Below are positions 48,274 to 55,298 of a stretch of 64,000 nucleotides of DNA, piece after piece. This DNA is from Micavibrio sp. (GTDB taxonomy: Bacteria; Pseudomonadota; Alphaproteobacteria; Micavibrionales; UBA2020): positions 82,886-146,885 of the forward strand of contig JAPWJZ010000005.1 in NCBI GenBank assembly GCA_028283745.1, given 5' to 3'. The position numbers and the translations under genes are program-made. Under the pieces are notes generated by a model that was given only the letters and a program-made list of their open reading frames with translations, was not told the DNA's origin and did no database searches. The number at the start of each line of letters is the position of its first letter. Position 1 is the first letter of the stretch.

Positions 48274-49290
48274 TTAGGCCTTTTTCGGGGCTATTTTGGG
48301 GGCAATTCCGGCAGATTTAATACGGTCTGCCAGCAGGCACACCGCGGTTGCGAAATAGGATGATTTATTCCATTTCAGCAATGTCCGGTAATTTTCATAT
48401 ACCAAATAAGCGGTCGTCCCGGGCCCGTCCGGTTGAATTAGCGATGCCTGATATTCGCCTTCAAACGGCACGCCTTCATCGTTCAGCAGGCGCACACCCT
48501 TGTCGTGCCAGAATTGCAAGGAATAGGTGTTGTTCGCGCCCACTAGCTGGCGGTCGATATTCAAGGGCACCTTTACCTGCCGGCCCCACGGCGCGCCTTT
48601 TTTCCAGCCGCTCAGGGCAAGATAATTGGCGGCGGAGGCGAAAACATCTCCCTCCGTCGTCCAGATATCACGGTGGCCGTCCTTGTCAAAATCGACCGCG
48701 AACTTGAAAAAGCTGGAAGGCATGAACTGGCTCTGGCCCATCGCCCCTGCCCACGACCCCTTCATGCGCGCTTGGCTGATATGCCCTTCATCAAGGATTT
48801 TCAGCGCTTTCATCAATTCACCGCGGAAAAAATCGCTGCGGCGGCCATCATAGGCCAGGGTCGCCAGTGCGGTAACAACGTCATAATTGCCGGTATTGGC
48901 GCCATAACTGGTTTCAATGCCCCAGAGCGCGACGACGACGGCTTTGTCAGCAGGGTATTCATCCTCAACGGAATCCAGCAATTTACGGTAATTCAGCATG
49001 TTGGTGCGGCCCTTGGCCACGCGGTCTTCCGAAACCGTTTTCTTGAGGTACTCCTCGTAAGTGGTATGGCCTTCCGGTTGCTTGCGGTCCAGCTCCAAAA
49101 TTTTGTCGATGGGCTTCAGCGTATCCGGCAGTGCATGGCTGACGGTTTTGGCGGAAATGCCATCCGCCAGCGCTTCAGCGCGCAGCTCTTTCAGCCAGCT
49201 GGAAAAATCCTCAGTATTGGCCGAGGCGGTCGCCATGCTGCAGCCGAAAACTGCCAGAAAACACAGAATAAAAACCTGATAACGCAACAC
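48274..49290 (-). CDS. Lytic murein transglycosylase (MltB family)
   Basis: The 338-residue product has a signal sequence (MLRYQVFILCFLAVFGCS, possible lipobox Cys) and the MltB-type catalytic region ALWGIETSYGANTGNYDVV with the catalytic Glu, ATLAYDGRRSDFFRGEL and SWAGAMGQSQFMPSSF. It ends with a Lys/Pro-rich tail (APKIAPKKA) without a peptidoglycan-binding domain. It cleaves the glycan backbone with formation of anhydro-muropeptides. It leads the wall-biogenesis run mltB-rlpA-dacA. Confidence 0.93.
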   Translation of the reverse strand: MLRYQVFILCFLAVFGCSMATASANTEDFSSWLKELRAEALADGISAKTVSHALPDTLKPIDKILELDRKQPEGHTTYEEYLKKTVSEDRVAKGRTNMLNYRKLLDSVEDEYPADKAVVVALWGIETSYGANTGNYDVVTALATLAYDGRRSDFFRGELMKALKILDEGHISQARMKGSWAGAMGQSQFMPSSFFKFAVDFDKDGHRDIWTTEGDVFASAANYLALSGWKKGAPWGRQVKVPLNIDRQLVGANNTYSLQFWHDKGVRLLNDEGVPFEGEYQASLIQPDGPGTTAYLVYENYRTLLKWNKSSYFATAVCLLADRIKSAGIAPKIAPKKA

Positions 49291-49400
49291 GACAACCCCT
49301 TATTTTTCTTTGATTCTAGGGTAGTTAGCCGTAAAAAGTCAAACAAACTTCGTGTTGCCACAACAGCGCCATATATGTTACTAAAATGCACCGCTCAGAC

Positions 49401-49457
49401 GGACAGGTGGCCGAGTGGTTTATGGCTCTAGTCTTGAAAACTAGCGTATGCTGTACG
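49401..49457 (+). pseudogene. tRNA-Ser(UGA) 5' fragment lacking the T arm and 3' end
   Basis: The first 22 bases equal those of the intact tRNA-Ser at 50889. The fragment keeps acceptor 5' strand, D arm, a perfectly paired anticodon stem (CTAGT/ACTAG) with anticodon TGA at 49435-49437, and a short variable-arm-like hairpin (CGTA/TACG). No T arm or CCTGTCC acceptor 3' strand follows. A promoter-like TTGCCA (49355-49360) and TACTAA (49379-49384) lie upstream. It marks the left end of the integrase element. Confidence 0.75.
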
Positions 49458-49558
49458 TTAAGCAAAATAAATCATATAAATCAATCACATAGAAATTTTA
49501 ATCTTTCCGTATTATACTTACACATGTCTTACACACTTTTCAAAGTGGAGAGCATGTA

Positions 49559-50821
49559 ATGAGTATCGAAACCCATGACCTCATGGACGGCAAAGTCCAC
49601 ATCTACAAGCGCGACAACAGCCGCTATTGGCAATGCTCCACCTACATGGATGGTCGCAACCATCGTATGTCCACCAAAGCAGAAACGCTCACTATGGCAA
49701 AAGAATTTGCCCGTGAGTGGTATATGACGACCTATGTTACGTCAAAACAATATCATCAATCGACCCGCACCTCCCTCCTCCTCAAGACATTCGGGAGCAA
49801 GGCGCAATTAACAGAACATGCGCCTATTCAACATCACCCCAAGAAGATTCAGCCGCAGGAAGGTCATACCTTCCGTGAGGCTGCCGATAAGTTCATCGCA
49901 GAATATGGAATTATCACCGAAGGACAACGGAACAAAGACTGGACGGCGCAACACACCATGCGCGTTAACGTCCACCTGATGCCCTTCTTTGCTGATAAGC
50001 CCCTAACCGAGATTTCGGCGGGGCTGGTACAAGAATATAGACTTCATCGATCTACCACAGGCCATAAAGGTAGAAAGCCTTCGCGTAGCACATTACATCA
50101 TGAAACCGTAACCCTTCGCCTTGTCCTTAAAACCGCCCATCGATATGGGTGGATTCAACAAGTCCCCGATATTTCACCACCATATAAAACCTCTGGCAAA
50201 GTGAAGCACCGCGCTTGGTTCTCCCCTGCTGAATACAAAATGCTCTTTGAAGCAACGAGAGAAAAAGCAAAAAATCCGCCGAGAGAACAATTCAGATATG
50301 TCTGGGAAGACTTGCACGATTACGTCTTATTCATGGCGAACACCGGGTTGCGGCCTGACGAGGCCGCACGCCTTGAATACAGGGATGTCACAGCCGTGAC
50401 AGACCAAGACTCAGGCGAACGCCTGCTGGAGATTGAGGTACGCGGCAAACGCGGCGTAGGTCATTGCAAGAGCATGACAGGGGCAATACTGCCCTTTCAG
50501 CGCATGCAGAAACGTAATCAAGGAAAGCCTACAGACAAGATTTTCGGCAAAAGACGCCGAAATGAATTGAATACAATTCTTGAAGAACTGAACCTGAAAT
50601 TTGATCGGGATGGTAACGTCCGCACGGCTTATAGCTTGCGGCATACCTATATCTGCCTACGACTGATGGAAGGCGCAGATATATACCAGATCGCTAAAAA
50701 CTGCCGTACTAGCGTGGAAATGATTGAGCAGTTCTATGCCTCTCACCTCAAGAACACCTTGGACGCTTCAGCAATTAACGTCAGGAAGCCGAAGAAAAAG
50801 GTCTCTAAAACCTCAAAATAG
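49559..50821 (+). CDS. Tyrosine recombinase/integrase
   Basis: A 420-residue phage-type integrase. Catalytic residues visible are Arg265 (NTGLRPDEAARLE), Lys in the VRGKRGVGH segment, Arg361 with His362 in AYSLRHTYI (Tyr replaces the usual first His of the box), and Tyr393 in IEQFYASH. An N-terminal arm-binding part, a SAM-like core-binding domain (about 100-200) and the catalytic domain are complete, so the enzyme looks functional. It lies between a 5' tRNA-Ser fragment and the intact tRNA-Ser, with GGAG upstream of the ATG, and no excisionase or cargo gene accompanies it. Confidence 0.93.
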   Translation: MSIETHDLMDGKVHIYKRDNSRYWQCSTYMDGRNHRMSTKAETLTMAKEFAREWYMTTYVTSKQYHQSTRTSLLLKTFGSKAQLTEHAPIQHHPKKIQPQEGHTFREAADKFIAEYGIITEGQRNKDWTAQHTMRVNVHLMPFFADKPLTEISAGLVQEYRLHRSTTGHKGRKPSRSTLHHETVTLRLVLKTAHRYGWIQQVPDISPPYKTSGKVKHRAWFSPAEYKMLFEATREKAKNPPREQFRYVWEDLHDYVLFMANTGLRPDEAARLEYRDVTAVTDQDSGERLLEIEVRGKRGVGHCKSMTGAILPFQRMQKRNQGKPTDKIFGKRRRNELNTILEELNLKFDRDGNVRTAYSLRHTYICLRLMEGADIYQIAKNCRTSVEMIEQFYASHLKNTLDASAINVRKPKKKVSKTSK

Positions 50822-50838
50822 GGCTTAAAGATAGAAGC

Positions 50839-50867
50839 TTGAAATATTTCACTTTCCCGATTATAAA
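50839..50867 (+). promoter_or_regulatory. Promoter of the intact tRNA-Ser
   Basis: TTGAAA (50839-50844), a 17-nt spacer and TATAAA (50862-50867) precede the tRNA by 21 bp. It lies right after the integrase gene, so the element seems to supply a fresh promoter for the tRNA. Confidence 0.65.
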
Positions 50868-50888
50868 TACTTCGACCATTTTATGAAT

Positions 50889-50978
50889 GGACAGGTGGCC
50901 GAGTGGTTTAAGGCTACGGTCTTGAAAACCGTCGTAGGGGTAACTCTACCGTGAGTTCGAATCTCACCCTGTCCGCCA
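50889..50978 (+). tRNA. tRNA-Ser(UGA)
   Basis: The 90-nt gene folds as a class II tRNA: acceptor GGACAGG/CCTGTCC, D arm, anticodon stem ACGGT/ACCGT with anticodon TGA (50923-50925), long variable arm (CGTAGGGGTAACTCTACCG), T arm GTGAG-TTCGAAT-CTCAC, discriminator G and encoded CCA (50976-50978). Confidence 0.96.
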
Positions 50979-51018
50979 TTTTTCTATTACTTCTTTGTAA
51001 AGCTGGAATCTGAATAAA

Positions 51019-51486
51019 GTGGAAGACTTAAAAGCGCTGGATCACGTCATACAATTAATGACTTCTTCTCCCCCTTTTTCCCCTGAAAAATTGCTTGAAC
51101 TAAGAAATCAGGATAAAGCTCGACAGGAACAAGCTTTCCAAAAAATGCTTGGCGAAGGTGTAAACTATGGCGTAGCCACAGGTATGCATGAGTTTTTAAA
51201 TAAGCCAGAAAATGAATTTAGGGCTTTTTTGAAATCCACCGATAATGATTTGAACATGCATGTTGGAATCATTACTGCCGATTTCAATTTGTATTTACAG
51301 CGTGGCGAAGTTCCCGCGCCTTATTACGCTTGGAGAATTGCAGTTATATTGAGAAAGATGAAGTTTGGAGATAAAGAGCATTCATTCTTGGCTGGATGGT
51401 GCAACCATTTTGCAAGACTTGAGACAGTTGGTGGACGTTATAGAGATTTAGTTATTAGAACTAGAAAATTAGGTATAGAAATTTAG
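51019..51486 (+). CDS. Hypothetical protein of the accessory region
   Basis: A 155-residue soluble, helix-rich protein (GTG at 51019; ATG at 51058 is an alternative and neither has a clear ribosome site). The C-terminal half contains FNLYLQRGEVPAPYYAWRIA and SFLAGWCNHFARLETVGGRY. There are no membrane segments or recognised motifs. Codon use is AT-richer than the chromosomal genes to the left, which fits recent acquisition. It lies 40 bp after the tRNA. Confidence 0.5.
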   Translation: MEDLKALDHVIQLMTSSPPFSPEKLLELRNQDKARQEQAFQKMLGEGVNYGVATGMHEFLNKPENEFRAFLKSTDNDLNMHVGIITADFNLYLQRGEVPAPYYAWRIAVILRKMKFGDKEHSFLAGWCNHFARLETVGGRYRDLVIRTRKLGIEI

Positions 51487-51494
51487 AGGTAGTT

Positions 51495-51569
51495 ATGAGT
51501 AAGAAAAAAGGCGTTTACGTTTATTACATTGCACCTAATTCTTTTACGATAGAATCCCTATTGCAGTAA
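51495..51569 (+). CDS. Possible small ORF or truncated gene start
   Basis: ATG at 51495 with AGAGG 6 nt upstream opens a 24-codon frame (MSKKKGVYVYYIAPNSFTIE...) ending in TAA at 51569. It may be the start of a gene cut by rearrangement. A second 23-codon frame follows at 51609-51680. The rest of 51570-51751 contains a good AAGGAGG site at 51712-51718 with no convincing gene after it. Confidence 0.25.
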   Translation: MSKKKGVYVYYIAPNSFTIESLLQ

Positions 51570-51751
51570 GCAGCCTAACGCCCTCCCCGAAAATATTGAG
51601 GACATTTGATGGGTGAAAATACAAATATGCCGGCAGTGACATGCCGTCTCGCAACCTATGAAATGAATAGGCTCAATTAGAAAAAAAATTCTACGCTATT
51701 CGGCGTGTGTCTAAGGAGGAATTGGTCTCCGGTAATTATGAGCTAATAAAA

Positions 51752-52309
51752 TTACTCTTTGGAGACAAACAATACATCAGATGGCTTCCAATCTTTGGCG
51801 AAAGAATCTGCCATTTTGAGCCATTCTTGAATCCGCTTTTCAGGTGGGACGCTCCTACCCCAGTATTCTACCCAAGAATCCACACGCTTTTTAAGTTTTT
51901 GAAAATCCGCCGCCACATCAGTTTCTGACATGTTTGCATTATATTTTTCAGGCAGAGAAGCCCCTACAATAACGGGGGCATCACCGTACTGATCGGCAGT
52001 AATATCGATCAACAGATCACCTTTGATTAGCCACGCATGGTCATACCACTTTCCATCAGCAGAGCAATAGCCGAACTGTCCTTGTTCTGTACCGTGCAGC
52101 TCCTGTGACGGTGGGCGACCAAGATACACCTGCCACTCGCCATATCCGGCATCATTCAGAGCCTGCTTTAAAAACAGACAGGAATATCTACACATATATT
52201 TTGATGGAGGTATCGGCACAGGCTCGTCCGCCCATCCCTCATGCGCCTTGACCCAGATTGGTTCAAGGAATTCGCGTATATCCGCTACAAACTCTTTTAA
52301 TGGCTTCAT
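51752..52309 (-). CDS. Possible transglutaminase/papain-fold protein
   Basis: A 185-residue protein starting MKPLKEFVADIREFLEP at 52309. It shows an ordered Cys-His-Asp pattern: Cys40/Cys44 in YMCRYSCLFLKQAL at the start of a helix, His91 in WYDHAWLIKGD and Asp102 in LLIDITADQY. This is the arrangement of transglutaminase-like or papain-like cysteine enzymes. No family is firmly recognised and the enzyme activity is inference. It lies 60 bp from the AbiEii-type toxin gene in the same direction, so it could be a third gene of that locus. Confidence 0.55.
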   Translation of the reverse strand: MKPLKEFVADIREFLEPIWVKAHEGWADEPVPIPPSKYMCRYSCLFLKQALNDAGYGEWQVYLGRPPSQELHGTEQGQFGYCSADGKWYDHAWLIKGDLLIDITADQYGDAPVIVGASLPEKYNANMSETDVAADFQKLKKRVDSWVEYWGRSVPPEKRIQEWLKMADSFAKDWKPSDVLFVSKE

Positions 52310-52369
52310 AATAGAAAAATTATACACTTCCGCACATATCTTCAAGGCTAATATGGACGCGCTTGATTT

Positions 52370-53305
52370 TTATTCAGAGAAGACGGTTTTTGTTAAAACA
52401 CGCACCGCTTCAATAGCGGAGGCATAGGTAGGAATTTTCTCAGCAACTGCATAGGACACACCCTTTACGAACAAGTCATATTCCGGCGGGTATTCTGCAT
52501 CCTCGGATAGAATTTTTAACATCAATTTCAGCCTTTCTTGTGGTGGCATATCCACCAGCTCAGGCCTATTCTTTGGACGAGAAGAATCCTCTGTCATTGA
52601 GGCTGCCGCTAACGCGGCAAACTTTTCATGAGCCAAAGCCTTGTCTTTTAGCAAAGCGAGATCGTGAAGATGCCGGACGATAGTAGGGTCATCGTATTTT
52701 CCGTTCCGGACTCTGTCCGGTATGCGCCAAGCCAAAGCACTTAACTTGTCGGCAGCACTTTCCACAGGGTCTATGCAGGCAATTTGGGCAACTTCCGGCG
52801 GTTTTTTAGCGGCAGTGGATACGAAAGACGCGACAGGCAGATGAATAGGCGGTAGTTGAGTATTCCGCGTCGTGACTTCAATCAGAATATGCGGACGCAG
52901 TGCATCTGCCTTGATAAAATGACTGTCATACGCAAGGTCAATAGAGAAAAAGCGGTTTTCATCGCGTGACCGCACCTGTTCATCGGTGAAGATAAAACCG
53001 CCCTCACGCAAGATGGCGACTACAGATTTCCTTAAATTTGAAAGGTCTTTTCGGTTTCTCAGTTCTTCCGATGCTTGTACACGGAAATCAACATCCTCGG
53101 AAAACCGCTCTAACAAGCCATGCGCCTTTGAAAGAGCCGTTCCGCCCGTGAAGACAACTTCAAAGCCGGAAACATTAACGCCGGAAATAAGGCTAATTGC
53201 TTGGGTGACGAACCAATCCTTTTCGACAAAGGACTTATCTATCCCTAGCCGATCAGCTACTTGCTCGAAAAGTTCTTTACTCGGCGCGGCGTTCATAAAA
53301 GACAT
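52370..53305 (-). CDS. AbiEii-type nucleotidyltransferase toxin
   Basis: The 311-residue product belongs to the AbiEii/AbiGii family of nucleotidyltransferase toxins. The key motif is FTGGTALSKAHGLLERFSED followed by VDF, giving Gly-Gly-Thr/Ser near 54-59 and Asp71/Asp73, with FVEKDWFV upstream and DPVESAADKLSALAWR downstream. AbiE systems act as phage-abortive or plasmid-stabilising type IV toxin-antitoxins. The antitoxin-like gene lies 48 bp upstream in the same direction. Confidence 0.9.
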   Translation of the reverse strand: MSFMNAAPSKELFEQVADRLGIDKSFVEKDWFVTQAISLISGVNVSGFEVVFTGGTALSKAHGLLERFSEDVDFRVQASEELRNRKDLSNLRKSVVAILREGGFIFTDEQVRSRDENRFFSIDLAYDSHFIKADALRPHILIEVTTRNTQLPPIHLPVASFVSTAAKKPPEVAQIACIDPVESAADKLSALAWRIPDRVRNGKYDDPTIVRHLHDLALLKDKALAHEKFAALAAASMTEDSSRPKNRPELVDMPPQERLKLMLKILSEDAEYPPEYDLFVKGVSYAVAEKIPTYASAIEAVRVLTKTVFSE

Positions 53306-53353
53306 TAGCTCCGTTATATCCTATTTTACGACTGATGCGCCCGTTGACAGCAA

Positions 53354-53692
53354 TCAGGCGGCCTGTAGGTACTTGTGTTGTGCGTCCTGCATTGTAATCC
53401 CTTTCGAGAGTGGAGGGAAGTAGTCCACCTGCAACCGTTGCAAAGCCTCTTTCGCCAGTTCAGGCAGGCTTTTGGCAGGAACAATTTCTCCGTCCAACGG
53501 GGAGATTTTGGTTTTTGCGTAAAGGCCATAGCCGATTTTGACGAGAATGTTTTTACGCATTAAATTTCTGATGGCGCGGCCTACTTGATCGTAGCCGCCT
53601 AAATCCGTGAAATCTTCGCGCAAGAATACGTCGTATTTCTTGAGGGAAATGCGAAGCTCTATTTTATCTTCAAGATTTCTTCTTTTTCTCAT
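53354..53692 (-). CDS. AbiEi-like antitoxin/regulator
   Basis: A 112-residue protein starting MRKRRNLEDKIELRI (M at 53692). A winged-helix-like core REDFTDLGGYDQVGRAIRNL is followed by a wing segment ILVKIGYGLYAKTKI, like the N-terminal DNA-binding domain of AbiEi/DUF6088 antitoxins, which repress their own operon. It is much shorter than classical AbiEi (about 190-280 residues) and lacks most of the C-terminal antitoxin domain. Its position directly upstream of the AbiEii-type toxin supports the pairing. Confidence 0.75.
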   Translation of the reverse strand: MRKRRNLEDKIELRISLKKYDVFLREDFTDLGGYDQVGRAIRNLMRKNILVKIGYGLYAKTKISPLDGEIVPAKSLPELAKEALQRLQVDYFPPLSKGITMQDAQHKYLQAA

Positions 53693-53793
53693 TTTTATCA
53701 ACCGATTATACAAACAAAAACACGACATATCCTATCTACAAATATACGACATTTTTATAGAAAATTCAAGTGCCGTGACATTTTCCAATGGAA

Positions 53794-53921
53794 TCAAGGG
53801 GATTGCGGATGCGCCAGTAGCGCAGAACGTACAGCCTCTTCGCTCCAGTGCATACGCTCTGGATTGCTCCGAAGGAGCGTTGACCGCTTCTTGGTGATCG
53901 TCGTGCCGACCTTATCTTATG
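53794..53921 (-). pseudogene. Truncated C-terminal copy of the 56274-56606 gene
   Basis: In one frame this stretch reads DKVGTTITKKRSTLLRSNPE, then RMHWSEEAVRSALLAHPQSP and a stop at 53794. The intact gene at 56274 has HKVGTTLIKKHATILRGNPE, then RLHWSEEDVRAALMAQLR at its C-terminus. About 40 residues are clearly homologous, and no upstream part follows, so only the 3' end of a paralog remains. Confidence 0.7.
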
Positions 53922-54209
53922 ATCCCGATTGTGAACCTCATTCCCGGCATGAATCAATCCCCAGAAACCGCAGCAGGCCGCTACTTGCAGGCGTCGGAAT
54001 TTGGAACCGATGTCTCAGGGCAATTTTTTGCCTCGGTGCAAGGGAAGTTCTCAGGTCCGATGGAAGCGCAGGCACAGCCTCATCTTCATGACCGGGGCAA
54101 CCAAGAGGCCGCGTGGCAGGCCGTTGTTAACGTCGCCGGTGTTGATTACTCGCTTGCCAAAACCGCTTCGTCCTCGAGCCAGCCAGCACCAAAACCACCA
54201 GGCGTTTGA
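53919..54209 (+). pseudogene. C-terminal fragment of a short-chain dehydrogenase
   Basis: The frame contains GRYLQASEFGTDVSGQFFAS, a KFSGPMEAQAQPHLHDRGNQ segment and EAAWQAVVNVAGVDY, which resembles the C-terminal part of longer SDR-family oxidoreductases of rhizobia and relatives. The Rossmann fold (GxxxGIG, YxxxK) is absent, so only a fragment remains. The ATG at 53919 is likely not a native start. It overlaps the truncated paralog by a few bases, which marks a rearrangement point near 53920. Confidence 0.5.
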
Positions 54210-54239
54210 CGAACAACAATTGTCAGCTTTCCGAAAAAA

Positions 54240-54274
54240 AAGGCCTCCCGCATTGCGGGAGGCCTTAAATGTTT
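54240..54274 (-). terminator. Rho-independent terminator for the 54470 gene
   Basis: The arms AAGGCCTCCCGCA and TGCGGGAGGCCTT (54240-54266) are perfectly paired. On the - strand the hairpin is followed by a run of eight T (54233-54241), and it lies 12 bp after the stop at 54279. Confidence 0.85.
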
Positions 54275-54278
54275 TAGA

Positions 54279-54470
54279 TTAAAGAGTGAACTGGTTAGCT
54301 CGTTTGCGCTGTATAGCTCGTTGAATGTTTTCGAGGGAAATATAAGCCAATGGCCAGTCTTGCTTCGCGTGTTCTTCGCGGGCGAGATCGTTCAGTATCT
54401 GGCAGAACTTGGAGCGCAGCTCAGGCTCCGAAAAATGTTCCAATTCTGATTGTGTGATGAGTTGCGTCAT
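54279..54470 (-). CDS. Small hypothetical protein of the mobile region
   Basis: A 63-residue helical protein (MTQLITQSELEHFSEPELRS...) starting at the ATG at 54470 with a strong GAGGAGA site. Longer in-frame extension was rejected because it reads through the stem-loop-rich tract and has no start signal. It is charged, with no membrane segment. A terminator follows. It diverges from the 55046 gene across the 576-bp non-coding tract. Function is unknown, though small genes in such positions often belong to plasmid maintenance modules. Confidence 0.7.
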   Translation of the reverse strand: MTQLITQSELEHFSEPELRSKFCQILNDLAREEHAKQDWPLAYISLENIQRAIQRKRANQFTL

Positions 54471-55045
54471 GTTTTTTCTCCTCGTTCTTAGCCGCGAACC
54501 ATCACGGCCTTCATGACGGAGACAAGGCGGGGCGTATCGACACAGCCGCACTCGCTCGAAACGAAGTGGAGAAGCCGTCAGGCTTTCGGCGATAGGGGCG
54601 AACCCCTGCAAGGTCGAAGATGAAGAGACGTATGGTCGCGTGCCTACGAGGGAAAAAGACGCAAATAGAAAATCCCAAGAACTAAAAATCCTAAAATAGC
54701 CGGGCGAACGCGCTTTACGCGCCGAGGCTCTATGCGCTATGCGCACTATGCCAGCTGGGAGCTGTCATAGCCCATGCGGGTCACGATCCCTTTCGCAAGG
54801 GCAGAAAAATTACGGAATAAGAATCATGAATAAAGGAAGTGCTAAGGGCTGTTGCCCTCGCGCCCTCAAGGGTCTGCGATAAACGGAAAAGGCCGTATCC
54901 CCATGCTTCCGCGCAAGAGCTTGTGCAGCATGGGTGATACCCCTCGGCCTTTTCCGCCCTTGCGGTTGCTACCCCATCCTCGCCGGAGGGCAGAAGTGCA
55001 TATGCGAGACGCAAGCACTTTTAACCCAAGGAAGAGGATAAAGAC
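54471..55045. other. 576-bp non-coding tract with an array of stem-loops
   Basis: I see no credible gene here. It holds AGGGG-CGA-CCCCT (about 54594-54607), a tandem TATGCGC repeat near 54733, CCCTT-TCGC-AAGGG (54788-54801), AGGGC-TGTT-GCCCT near 54845-54857 and the 71-nt hairpin 54885-54955. The ends are the leaders of the divergent genes at 54470 and 55046. It could be an origin, transfer origin or regulatory RNA region. Confidence 0.5.
54885..54955 (+). ncRNA. 71-nt nested hairpin, possible structured RNA or DNA site
   Basis: Three nested arms are visible: GGAAAAGGCC with GGCCTTTTCC at the outside, GTATCCCCATGCT with AGCATGGG-T-GATAC in the middle (one bulge), and GCGCAAG with CTTGTGC at the tip. 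There is no T run, so it is not a terminator. Whether it is transcribed is unknown. Confidence 0.45.
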
Positions 55046-55285
55046 ATGAAACAAGCAGAAACACATAGCATTAACTGGAACGGTCAAACTCTGGTTATCA
55101 CGGCAAACCCGAACGCTTTTCTTTCCCGCATCGAAGGCGAGGAAATTACCGTGTTGAAAGTGACAAGCCACGCGACAGCAAAGCCGCTGATTGACAATAC
55201 TTTCGCCGCCTCCCTTATCGCGCAAGCAGGGGGAGCCGTGAACTTTGTGGACGTGATGCTCTCCGCTGAACAATACGCAGCGTAA
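55046..55285 (+). CDS. Small hypothetical protein upstream of ardC
   Basis: A 79-residue protein (MKQAETHSINWNGQTLVITA...) with a GAGGA site before the ATG. It looks like a small beta-rich cytosolic protein, with ITANPNAFLSRIEGEEITVLK in the middle. The stop overlaps the ribosome site of ardC, 14 bp before its start, so the two are co-translated. No function is assigned; small genes in this position are common beside ardC on alphaproteobacterial plasmids. Confidence 0.7.
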   Translation: MKQAETHSINWNGQTLVITANPNAFLSRIEGEEITVLKVTSHATAKPLIDNTFAASLIAQAGGAVNFVDVMLSAEQYAA

Positions 55286-55298
55286 GGAGGAGATGAAT

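Noticed and set aside
51707..51928. 73-codon frame after a strong AAGGAGG
   Set aside because: Most of it is antisense to the 185-residue protein gene, and only the first 15 codons are free.
53766..53957. 63-codon - strand frame (MIHAGNEVHNRDHK...)
   Set aside because: It is in a different frame from the clear paralog fragment over the same bases and has no support.
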